From: Leucogyrophana mollusca
Taxonomy: Eukaryota > Basidiomycota > Agaricomycetes > Boletales
Assembly: GCA_021014945.1 (NCBI GenBank)
Contig: MU266395.1
Location: forward strand, 1-64,000
Direction of reading: 5' to 3'
Length of the DNA stretch: 64,000 nt
Shown: positions 37,525 through 50,464 of the stretch, in pieces
Position numbering within the stretch: position 1 is the stretch's first letter
How the letters are laid out: the number at the start of each line of letters is the position of its first letter
Made by a program: the position numbers and the translations under genes
Notes under the pieces: model-generated
Databases searched by the model: none
What the model saw: only the letters and a program-made list of their open reading frames with translations
What the model was told of the DNA's origin: nothing

Positions 37525-38983
37525 TGAAGGTCGTGATGTGGTGCGAAGAAAGAGAGAGGGGAATGACTTTAAGCATCCCTTTGTCGACGTTGAATATTAA
37601 CAGGCCGATTAGGAATATAGATAAAGGGAAAACGTACCCCGGAAGTTGGCCTCCAAGTACAAAGACCCCTTTGACAGATCAGGATCGATAAAATATCTGA
37701 CGACCGCAACACTGGCCCTTTCATGGTAGGGGTTTTGTGCCAAGACCACCAGGCGACTCAAAAATTGTTCCACCCCTACGCTTGGGTTTCTACCGACCGA
37801 ACCCCATCGCCCGTTGATTTTGCGTCCGCCGAATATCCATGAAACTTGCGCCGGGGTCCATTCAGATCTCTAGAGACTCTCCTCTCGATACCCCTCCACT
37901 GTTCCCGGAGGGTTAACGTTCCTTCATATAAAAACTTGAGCCCAAAGCGCCGCGATGATGGCTTCATTTCCACTCCGCTCATTGTGCGTCCACTTCGGGA
38001 CGCAACGTGGGATCGGCGTCCATTTTAGGTAGCTTGCATCTGAACATCGAGGGCCGCAACGTTGCCTGCATCCGAACACTTCACTCTTAAGCGCGATTAA
38101 CCGACACCCTCCGACAGTCCACTATCGAGTTCCACGACCATCCAATGCGGCGCTGTAATTGGTGGACAGGCCTGTAAAACTTACTAAAATTGGTAGGTTG
38201 CCCGAACGATACCAAACGGGTTGCTCAAAAGGCTGCTCGTTGAGCGTTTACCAGTCCTGGATGTGTCTGCAAAACTGGCGGAGGTCATACCCCTCCATGC
38301 GCAGTGACCCAATGGCGAGACACGACAGTTGAAAAGCTGACAGTGTCTGACAATTATCACTATGATGCGCCCCCGACCTGTTACTTTGCTCTCAATCACC
38401 TTCGGACAGTGAGTCTACCACCGTGCCGCGCTGCAAATACCGACACTTACCTGTATAATTTGTCACTTTGGTAAAAGGACATCGCAACAACCATATGATA
38501 CAATGATAGAACTTGTTCAATAAATCGCCACCAAGCTTTTGGAATTCGACAATAAGACCAGATAGGAATGGGCATTGGGTGCGGCATGAACTTTGATCCG
38601 GCCTTGGTCGTTCGGAGGTTAGTGGACAGTCATCTAGTTTCGTCCTTGGGCAACTTTCGGAAACGTGCTTGCCTACACAAGATTGTAATCGTCAGGAGGC
38701 ATATTGGCAGCTATTGGCAGTCACTCAAGCTCAGCGCTCAGACGCTGAGCAGGAGCAGGCAGAAAACAATTTGCGGGGCAAGGAGGGATAACGCCAGATT
38801 TGGCTGAGGTTATCCAACTGCCCAAAATAATACCAGCGAAATGCCCACGCAGGGTTATCTGATAAGATAGCGATGAACTGATAACACTTTAAAGTCCCGC
38901 ACACAAATTTCTGGAGTGACTCAAATTTCTGCATCTCTCTAGGTCCCTCACTCTCAGTTTCCGATCGCGCCAGATTGCTTACA
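37525..38983. other. Divergent intergenic region
   Basis: This 1.46 kb region lies between the start of the HMG-box gene (minus) and the start of SPE3-LYS9 (plus). No gene was found. It should contain both promoters. Confidence 0.5.
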
Positions 38984-41616
<2,633 letters not shown>

Positions 41617-41861
41617 AAAAATAAAAATGTTATCCTGTACATTTAGCGTCGATGGTATTCATCGAGGAAAGATTAGAATGTATCAGATGTGGGATACCGC
41701 ATCCACTCGACGTAGATATTATCGCAGAAGATACAATAACAACCATCGGACTGGCAGTGAGGCACCTTGAATGGAACACTTTCGCCGACCGGGTTTCAGC
41801 GCGTATTGTTCAGGTCGTGCGCAGCATTGGTTTGCCTTCCTCTCCCATAGCTATTGGCCCA

Positions 41862-43680
41862 ATGGCGCATCCAAGTCCCAAACGATTTCCCGATGATTCG
41901 TACTATACAGAGACATCAGACATACAAGCAGAAACGGAGACAGTTTTGCTGAAGCATCTCCCCGCCGATCCTAACTCCCTTCCGTCTCTGCAAAAGAACC
42001 AGCACCTACAGTTCCTTGTCCGACACCTCGTACAAGGCTTCCCATCGAGATATGCGAGCCAGGATGCGAGCCAGCCCTGGCTACTGTACTGGACACTGCA
42101 GGGTCTCAGCGTGGCAGGGGTAGGATTGGATCCGGACAACAAACAGAGGTGCGGTTGGTATCTTCGTGCCTATGTCGCGCCCTGAAGCTGCCTCGAAGAG
42201 CAATCGACACTATCCTGGCCTGGCAGCATCCAGATGGAGGGTTCAGTGGTGGTCCCGGGCAGGCTGCCCATCTTCTGCCCACCTACGGCTCCATATGTTC
42301 CCTCGCGATCGCTGGGAGACCCGGGCCTGGTGGGGGATGGGATCAAATTGATCGGTAAGCACCCACATTACCGGGGGTGCATGTCACTTAAATCGCGACC
42401 TCGCAGTGAAAAGATGTACAAGTTCTTCATGTCTCTCAAACAACCAGACGGATCGTTCCTCGTGGCACACCATGCTGAAGTAGACGTTCGGTTCGCACCA
42501 ACCACCATCTTCTACTTCTCATCTCACGTGAATCTTGTACAGTGGAACCTACTGTCTCCTTGTGAGCGCATACCTCTTGGATTTGCTCACGCCAGAGCTC
42601 GTGGAAGGAACAGCGGCCTTTATTGCTTCCTGCCAGACATATGAAGGAGGGTTCTCCTCCGCCTCTCAGCCATATTTCTCGCCTACATCCGACGGACAAC
42701 CAAATTTGCTCGAGTCTCCGCGACCTTCCCTCGGAGAGGCGCATGGTGGATATACCTTCTGCTCAGTCGCATCTTGGGTCATGCTTCAGCCATTCCTTGC
42801 ACTTCAGCCTCCTGATGTCCGGCGACCCACAATTAACTACAGGACGCTGGTGAGATGGCTGACACAGATGCAAGGCTCGGAAAGTGAGCTAGGCGGGTTC
42901 AAGGGTCGCACAAACAAACTTGTCGATGGATGCTATTCGTGGTGGGTAGCTGGGTGCTTCTCACTCCTTGCGTCTCAAGGCATAGGCGGTGGCCAGGGAC
43001 ACGACACCAGACAAAGTGGTTCAACCACTGACGATGAAACTTGGGACGATGTCGACGGTTCGTCAGAGGCCGAGTTTGATGTGGCTGTTTGTCGCCTAAT
43101 TCTCCCGCTCTATCAACAGATTCTTTGTGGAATAGGACAGCGCTCCAACAGTACATCTTGTGCGCTGGCCAACACCCTAATGGTGGTCTGAGGGACAAGC
43201 CTCCGAAGTAGGCGATCTCGATTTTTGGCGCGACTTGCGTCCTCACCGAATCCCTAGGGTTGCAGATGCCTATCACACCCTCTACTGCCTGGCGGGCCTG
43301 TCTGCCGCGCAGCATAACGTCTTCCCATCCCCAGCACGTCGTGCGGAGTTGCAACACGCCTGGGCAACTTCAACAGGTAATCGGTTCCATTCTGTGTCGA
43401 GAGGCGGTGCTGAGTAGAGCCTCCAGACTCACCTCATCACGAACTTCGTCAAACTGTTTTTGCAGAGGCCTTATCTTGGACCGAGGAGGAAGGGACGTCG
43501 AACGTAGAGGGAGGTCATATAAACCGAGTCGTAAGTTTTTCTATAAAATTTATGGGATCGCGGCTGATGTTGGTCCAGAATGCTACGCACCCTCTATTCA
43601 ATCTGACAATCACCCACTCTGAGGGGATAATGGCGCATTTCTACCATCAGACCCTTCCCAAGCGCCAACGAAGGGGATGA
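41862..43680 (+). CDS. RAM1: Protein farnesyltransferase beta subunit
   Basis: This is the catalytic subunit of CAAX farnesyltransferase, which attaches farnesyl to Ras-type GTPases and fungal pheromones. It acts in the cytosol with the alpha subunit. About seven exons join: HLVQGFPSRYASQ, AIDTILAWQHPDGGFSGGPG, KMYKFFMSLKQPDGSFLVAH, GTYCLLVSAYLLDLL, FIASCQTYEGGF, GEAHGGYTFCSVASW, GFKGRTNKLVDGCYSWW, LWNRTALQQYILCAGQHPNG and ADAYHTLYCLAGLS. The zinc ligands Asp and Cys are in LVDGCYSWW and His is in DAYHTLYC. The terminal exon ends at 43680. I start at ATG 41862. The frame is open upstream to another ATG at 41652, only 36 nt after the SPE3-LYS9 stop, so a longer form is possible but has no family support. 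Confidence 0.92.
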
Positions 43681-43913
43681 ACCAGGCAGTTGTAAAAAAA
43701 AAGAACACATGAAATTTGTTACAAAATCCCATATAGATATCTATACATTCCTTGTACGCTTGTATCGTTTCCGTTGTATTCTAGCAGCTTATCTCCAACA
43801 AAGTATCCGGATGAAAAATGACCTTGTAAGTTATGAATACAACAAATCCATAGATCTACCCAAAAGTGAACATTAAACCACAGCCCACCATCCAACGAAA
43901 TATACACTCACGA

Positions 43914-45648
43914 TTAGATCAACACACAGCTATCATCAGCTTTTCCAGGAAGTCGGTCCATCAACAACCGGTTGCGAATGCGAAGATCCTCCACCTCCTC
44001 CAAAAGCGACCTCGTCTTCTCCCTCTCCTCCCTTCTCAGTTGTATGAGCAACGGTAGGAGGTCTTCGACCCGTGCCCATGGCAAGCACCGCACCGCAACC
44101 TCCGCAAGTACATCCTGGTGCAAACTGAGGCAAACAGCATCACCAAAGGTTTCCCATGTAACACCGTAATGCAGTTGGCATCCAGGGGGGCAAATCTGGC
44201 TCAAAAACAACGCAACAGCGTCGGGGTCGCGTGCCTGGGAGACCCCCATTAGGAGGGTGCGTAGCGCGCGGAAGGGCTTCACCTCGTGCGCAGGAATCTC
44301 TGCAGCGGTGGCATTGAGGAAGAGCCCGAGCCGACGCAGGTTCGGACAGTGCTGAGCGAAAGGCAGTAAGGCGCGAAGATCCAGGTTGAAGTCGTGCAAA
44401 ACGAAGGGCCCCTCATTGAGCACTAGAGACTCGAGCGAGGGCCATCGACTGGCGAGCTCTTCGATCTCGGAAAGCGAAATATCTACCGGATACTCGTGTT
44501 GCAGTTCAAATGTCACCAAATTGGGGCACGAGAGTAGAGGCTTCAATGTGTTGAAATTGAGCTGCAAGTCAGGGACGAGGTCTATGGATTCGGGCTCATG
44601 GTGCAGTAAATTGAGAAAGAGCTGAGCGAGATTGTGAAAATTTTGGGAAAGCGTGGTCAGAAGAGTATGCACGTCGGTTGGTGTTTGCGGAGAGTGCGTG
44701 TCGATGTAAAGGGACGTGATGTTAATAGGGGCGAAATCGGCATTGAGGAAGCGATCAACGTCTCCGAAACCGGCCGTCAAGTTAAGGTCCCACAACGCAG
44801 GGAATGCACCCTCAGCAAGTGTGGGTTGAAATGACACCACGTCCTGGGAATCCCCCATCCCCTGCCTTTCGCCATATTCAAACTGGACGACTCCGATGTG
44901 ACGCATTTGAGATAACTGCGTGAAGATAGCCGACGTGATGTGATATTCCGGCAGGACGACCTTTTTGAGGTCGGGGAGGCTACGAAGCATGGAGATAACT
45001 TCCGCCTCGATGAGGTGCATGGCAAAAGGGATGCGAAGATCGATTGTGGTGAGGCGGGGCATGCGAGCACACATGTCTGTGAACGAGGGGTGGCCGTGTT
45101 GAAGGGAAGGCACAGAGACCGCGAAATTTGTAACGCCTTTGTGCATAAAGAGAATAGAGCGTTCCTTGTATTCTGCACTGAAGAAGATCCATTCCAGAGT
45201 GTGCATGTTGGGTAGGATGTCAACAACAGTCCTGGTCCTAGCTATGTCGTCAAGTATGGGCAACATGTCTCGCCGGCAGGTGTGTTCTGCAAAACGGAGT
45301 CGTCGAACGCGAGCAGCATATTTCTGAAATCTGGTCCAGTCGTGCGCATCCGGGAGTCCCTGAAAAACCTGCTTGAGAGTAAGTCATCGGCCACGCGGGG
45401 ATAATTTGGAGGAGAATACTTGCATAGCGCGTGCGCTTCTTCTCGATCGGCCTCAGCAAGTTAAATAGTCGTGCCAGGTCATCCACTTCTTTCCAGATAA
45501 AATACAAGGCTATCTCGGACCAGTTTTTGCAAACACATGCATTGTTGACGTTGTGGGATCTGTCCAGGAAGCTAAAGATGATGTCCACAAGTTCTGGGAT
45601 AAATAGAACGCGACGTCCACCAGAAACAAGCAACGGGGACGATTCCAT
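43914..45648 (-). CDS. F-box protein with LRR-like C-terminal region
   Basis: This is a predicted substrate-recruiting subunit of an SCF ubiquitin ligase. The start is ATG 45648 (MESSPLLVSGGRRVLFIPEL). The F-box covers roughly residues 15-55 (FIPELVDIIFSFLDR..ACVCKNWSEIALYFIWKEVD). The intron after EKKRTRY is best read as a GC-AG intron at 45372-45423 (5' GCAAGT, 3' CTCAAG). It yields RYQVFQGLPDAHDWTRFQKY, the usual linker of this agaricomycete F-box family; no GT-AG alternative keeps the frame. Exon 2 encodes about 490 residues of leucine-rich, irregularly repeated helix-strand units (LTTIDLRIPF, LKKVVLPEYH, LESLVLNEGPFV, LRRLGLFLNAT). A charged coiled-coil tail, RREEREKTRSLLEEVEDLR, follows. 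The target is unknown. Confidence 0.87.
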
Positions 45649-46147
45649 GGGCGCTAACTTGAGTGGCACTTGAATGCCTTTGTATGCGATGGAAAGATCA
45701 AGGATGTTGAAGCTTTAGTTTGTGGGACGGCAAGTTCCAGTTCTGTGCGATAAGACCCGAGCCACAATTCGCCTTCCCATGATCTGGGCGTATTCGCAGT
45801 ACTTATTTGTTTCGCAAAAAGTGAATTCTGGATCAATGGCAGAACGCACTAAACCTACAGATCAGTTCTGACCCTCTATGATCATCTTGCTGGAGACCTG
45901 ACGCGACGAGGAACCACAGTGTCATGGTCCGGCATGGCTCGGCTCAGAGCGGACAGTGAATTTGACACCTGAAAACCAGACTGAGAAACCGTTGTTTTCG
46001 GACTCCGAGCTGGTTTGTCAGCGATCCTGCTGGATCACCGCCAAACCTGAAGCTGAACAGAACCTAGTACCTATAAGCTGCTGGCTCAACTAGCGTTTAA
46101 TCAGCTACCGTGAACGTCACTACTAGGTGTCCACCCACCTCCCCATC
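45649..46147. other. Divergent intergenic spacer
   Basis: This 500-bp stretch lies between the F-box gene (minus) and the Uma2-like gene (plus). No gene or repeat was seen; it should contain both promoters. Confidence 0.5.
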
Positions 46148-47361
46148 ATGGAACAGGCCCACTTTAGGGTTTTGGATCCGTATACACAACCCAGCACAAG
46201 GTCGGCTTCGAACGCTCATCCAGATCAAATTGACTGCTTGCTCAGCACTCAACAATGGCCGATTTTACAGCAGATCCTCTTCCTTCTCCCCGGAGGCCGT
46301 AGCTAGGCAAGAGCATATATTCGACAGGATCAACGGGGAGCTCCAGGCAATCAATTCACTGGCTTCGTCGCAGCCAGTCGTTATCAAGGGTGTCAAGGCC
46401 AGCGATATATACGCATCCGTCTCCGAATTATTTGATGCGTGCCCAAACCTTCAGGCTTACGAAACCAGGTGAGCTCTCACCCGCAACTTCGGTGTTGCGA
46501 CCGATCCCAACGTCTTTCCTTTGCGCTATCGCAGGATCAACTGGCTGGATGACACTCTCGTCATAACGCGCCCTTTAGCTTTGCACAGGTTCACCGCTGG
46601 CTTCTTTTTCGCGCTTGCGCGCCTCACCGTCAACGGCAACGGCAACGGCAAGGGATTACCGACGAATAGGTACAACGGCAGCGATATCCAAATCGGTGGC
46701 TCTGCCGCGATACGCCTTCTTGACGGATTCAAGAACCCAACCTGCAGTCTGTACGATGTCAACGCGTCCCGCGAGGCAACGCTCAACGACACACCAACAG
46801 TGGTCATCGAAGTTGGATACAATGTGCCTCCGATTGAGCTCGCTTTCACGTCGGGTCGCTTTGTCTGCGCGTCGCTCGGCGTCGTACAGCTCGTCGTTGC
46901 GATACAACTCAAGTTTTCAGATGAATGCAACCGCGACGGGTTCCGCGTGCTCGACTCACTAGCCATTTCCAGCTGGGAGCCCATGCAGGTGGAAAAATTC
47001 CCCACCTGGGATGGGCCTTTAGACACAGTTTTCCGAGCAGACTGCTCAGGCCTGTCCCAATTCCCCATAAACCAGTATAAGCTAGTCAAAAAGCTCTCCC
47101 GGGGTTATGCCCAATTCACCGCCCGCGAGACTAAGGTCCAGGAGGCGAGTTTCGGTTTGTATGTGATACCTGGAAAGCTATTTACCCCCGCTCGCTCAAC
47201 AGATCCCTGTATCGTCTTCACCCTGTGCGCTTGATTATACTTTCGATATCACATACGGGCAGCTCTACCGCGAGCCTCTGGTTGCTGACTTCAACAAAAT
47301 TGCCATGAGTATCCCCCACGCAACTATTTGGCATCTCATCAAGGATAACATAAACGTCTAG
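46148..47361 (+). CDS. Uncharacterised protein with Uma2-like PD-(D/E)XK signature
   Basis: Four exons give a complete 345-residue frame: 46148-46200, 46271-46468, 46535-47162 and 47203-47361. Exon 1 (MEQAHFRVLDPYTQPST) is needed to put a start in frame with VARQEHIFDRINGELQAINS. Landmarks are VVIKGVKASDIYASVSELFD, RINWLDDTLVITRP, NRYNGSDIQIGGSAAIRLLD, PTVVIEVGYNVPPIELAF and VQLVVAIQLKFSDE. The order Asp..VVIEVG..(A/R)..VQLVVAI resembles Uma2-type restriction-endonuclease-fold proteins (PDLVVEV..GV.EYWLVD). The spacing was judged by eye, and catalytic activity is inference. The last intron (47163-47202, 40 nt) is short. A small in-frame repeat (NGNGNGK) lies near 46634. Base composition is unremarkable. 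I know of no assigned function for this kind of basidiomycete protein. Confidence 0.6.
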
Positions 47362-48259
47362 CGGGGATCGGGAGTCGTCTTGCTATCATCGACTGGCATC
47401 ACCCGCGATTTCCGTTCTCACAAGTTACCTTCCCGTATCCAAACTCCATCGCATTGTTGACCATCCCTGCGCCAAAAGTATTTACGAATCCTATTTTTGT
47501 GTCTCAGGATCTTTTGAAGGGATTCACTCGTCCCACGCGACCAAATCGCTCATCACACCGGTTCGATCAAAGTCCTGCCTGCGTCCATCACGTTACCATC
47601 TCCTTAACGACCATCTAGACCCTTGGCTCGCAGGACGTTTAACTTCGTCATTGTTCCGCGCCGCGAGGTCACATCGTTCGAGTTCCCTTTAGTTCGCCAG
47701 CGGCAAGAATTCCACCTGTTTTTTTAGGAACAGAGCGTATGACGATATGTGCTTCGTATCTCCACGAACAGTGACTCTGACCATTGTAGCCAATGCGTAA
47801 AGCCTGCTCTCAGTGGGTCTTTTTGCGAGTGGTGGACGGATGCTTAAAGCCATTCAATCATCATGATTTCAATCATTACACGGTCACCACACACCGGACG
47901 CGCTAGCGCTCTAAAATAGTCGTGCTACTCTGCATTGCAGGGGTGAGTTTGGTTGACCATCGCGCGTGATATCTGATGGAGATTGATTTGGCCTCTGGGT
48001 GCGTTACAGATGCAAGACGGAACTTCCAGTGACATAGAGGCCTAGGCTCGGCTGCCATCTGGATGCCTCTCCCATCACATCTTACTGCGCACCCTGGAAT
48101 GATCATAGTGCAACAGTCTATTTTACGTGGGGGCATCTACTGCATCTCAAAATCCGCGAAGAAAGCACTCCGCCTTGCCAGGCTGATTCACTATGTAAAG
48201 GATGGCTTTTTGCCTGAAGGTTCCCAAGTCATCTTCACTCTTGCCTTTGCGCATTAGAC
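47362..48259. other. Intergenic spacer
   Basis: No gene was recognised in this 0.9 kb. The last 100 bp contain the protease B leader, which aligns loosely with that of protease A, including a weak TATA-like TATGTAAAGG near 48191. Confidence 0.5.
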
Positions 48260-49800
48260 ATGCGTTTCCCTTCGGTTTCTTTGATTGTTGCTCTCCCAAT
48301 GCTAGCCACTGCTGTTCCCCATGCCCGTTCCTCTACTGGCATTCCTCTCATGAAACATTCGAGTCTCCACAACGTTGATGGTTCTGTCAATCTTGATGCC
48401 GTCAAATTGCACATGGCGACCACAGAGAGGTGCGCCATTGTATTCTTTGCGAGTGCATCGCTTGGTTTTCGACACCCGTTTCCAACTACAGGAAGTTCCA
48501 GCCGGAACCCTCAGCTTATGCGAAGAACCTCGGCCGATCTTTTCCTCTCGCCAAACGTACGAACGGCTCGGATGGGCTTACGGATGGGGGCAATGTCCTC
48601 TGGTACGGCGAAATTTCAGTAGGAACCCCGCCGGCAACATTCACAGGTGCGTTTCACCCGCCCCGCGTTTCGTGGTGGAGCTCACCTACTTTGTGTATAG
48701 TTGACTTTGACACTGGGAGTAGTGACCTCTTCCTTGCGGGGCCCAAATGTGGATCGACATGCAGTGGCCACAAGATCTTCAACCCGAACGCGAGCTCGAC
48801 CTCGAAAGATCTGGGTCAGACCTTCAACGCGACATATGGAGAGGGAAACGCCTTCGGCGAATTGTACACCGACGTTGTTACAGTCGCTGGCTATACCGTC
48901 AGCATTTACCCAACTCACTACACTTTCTTCAGCTGACGAAGACACAATAGGTCACGAACCAGACTTTTATTGTCGCGGAACAGTATGGGGAAGCCTTCTC
49001 GAACCAGAGTTTCCCTCCTGACGGTCTCATGGGTCTTGCTTTCCAAGCTCTTTCGGGTTATGACTCTCCGCCAGTGTTCCTCAATATGATCGCTCAAAAT
49101 GCGGTGCCTAAGCCAGTTTTTGCCTTTAAGCTCGCAGAGAGCGGGCCTGAGCTCCTGTTTGGTGGGATCAACACAGACCTTTATCAGGGTAATATCACCT
49201 ACACACCAGTCACGCAAGAGGTGCATTGGACGTCTATCACCCAGATTTTTTATTGCTGACTCCGCACGTAATCATCCAGGCATACTGGCAGATATATATC
49301 GATGGCGTCGGCGCAAACGGCCAACAGCTTGTGACGAACATTTCAGGAATTGTAGATACCGGGACAACTTTGCTCACGGGGGATGCGACGAATGTTGCTA
49401 AGTTCTATGACGCTTTCGGCGCAACCAGCCTGGGAGGTGGCCTTTACTCTTGTAAGATTACTGCCGCCACTGGCGCTCTGTTGACTAAACTACATTTTCC
49501 TGGCAGTGCCCTGCGCCTCATTCCCAAATGCAAGTGTGGAAATTGGTGGAAGGTCTTTCGCCCTCTCATCTGAGACCTTCAACCTTGGGCCTATCTCGTC
49601 TGGGTCGCCTGATTGCGTTGGCGGCCTCGTTGCCAACGACGGCTTGAATGGTTGGCCAGCTCTTCTACCAGACCGTAGTTTGTGAGCTGACCTCTTGGTG
49701 TTTGTTAGGTCTGTGGATTCTCGGGGATGTGTTCCTCATGAATACCTATACGATTTTCGACGTTGGAAATTCTCGAATGGGCTTTGCTGACCTGGCATAA
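48260..49800 (+). CDS. Secreted pepsin-like aspartic protease B (family A1)
   Basis: This is a close duplicate of protease A in the opposite orientation. The start is ATG 48260 with signal peptide [20 protein letters not shown]. Exon joins follow the same positions as in A, for example [19 protein letters not shown] and GYTVTNQTF. Catalytic DTG triplets are at 48709-48717 and 49355-49363. Conserved elements are [59 protein letters not shown] and [19 protein letters not shown]. It ends GFADLA at 49800. Intron sequences are also similar to A (for example both carry a CTGACGAAGACA near the same splice site), which points to recent duplication. No disabling change was seen. Secretion and acid optimum are inferred from the family. 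Confidence 0.9.
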
Positions 49801-50464
49801 GGGGCGATCGTGGAAGGGTCGTGGATGAGGCGATGCCATTCTTTTTATTTTGCTCTAGCATCACGTTCAGTATTTTGTGCTTATATCCTTATGTTAGATT
49901 ATCAGTCGTTCGATATTGGTGGGTCTTACTGCTCCTGTTTACCTGGCTATCACGATGATGCTGTATATATAGATAGTGGCGGTATGGTTCGTACATACCT
50001 CAGGGCCTCGCCTCTCGCGGTGAATATGGACATCACTTAAATACTGTTGGGGATGTCAAGTACTACTTAAGGCGGCAATGAAAGATCGCATATTAGTTCG
50101 AATCTGCGATCGAGGCTATGAAAGATTCGTAGATGTATAATACGAGTATTGGGAGCTGACCATTGTTCGTCCCCCGACGTCGACGGGCTGTCGACAAGTT
50201 CGGGGTATGGAGGTGGTTGAACGGAATATAACAGAGTACTAGGTCGCGTATCTCCCCATCCCGGGGGAGCCATCCAGTGCGATGTAGCCAAAGTATATCA
50301 CTATGATATAAGCACGAAACGTTTGCTTCCGGAAAAGTATATAATGCCATAGAATCATTTCCCCATTACAACAAGACTGTTTTATTGTACATTGCTTATG
50401 GTTGTGATGCGCCTGGCGATGCTTCGAGAGTGTACTGTGTGAGATTAGGTTACATTTGAATTGT
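49801..50464. other. Convergent intergenic spacer
   Basis: This stretch lies between the end of protease B (plus) and the proposed end of the membrane-protein gene (minus). No gene was recognised. A minus-strand reading runs over 50239-50517, but it lacks a family match and the proposed upstream exons already have a stop at 50465. Confidence 0.4.

Noticed and set aside
41652..41861. Earlier start for the farnesyltransferase beta gene
   Set aside because: The frame is open, but the extra 70 residues match nothing in the family and would begin only 36 nt after the preceding stop.
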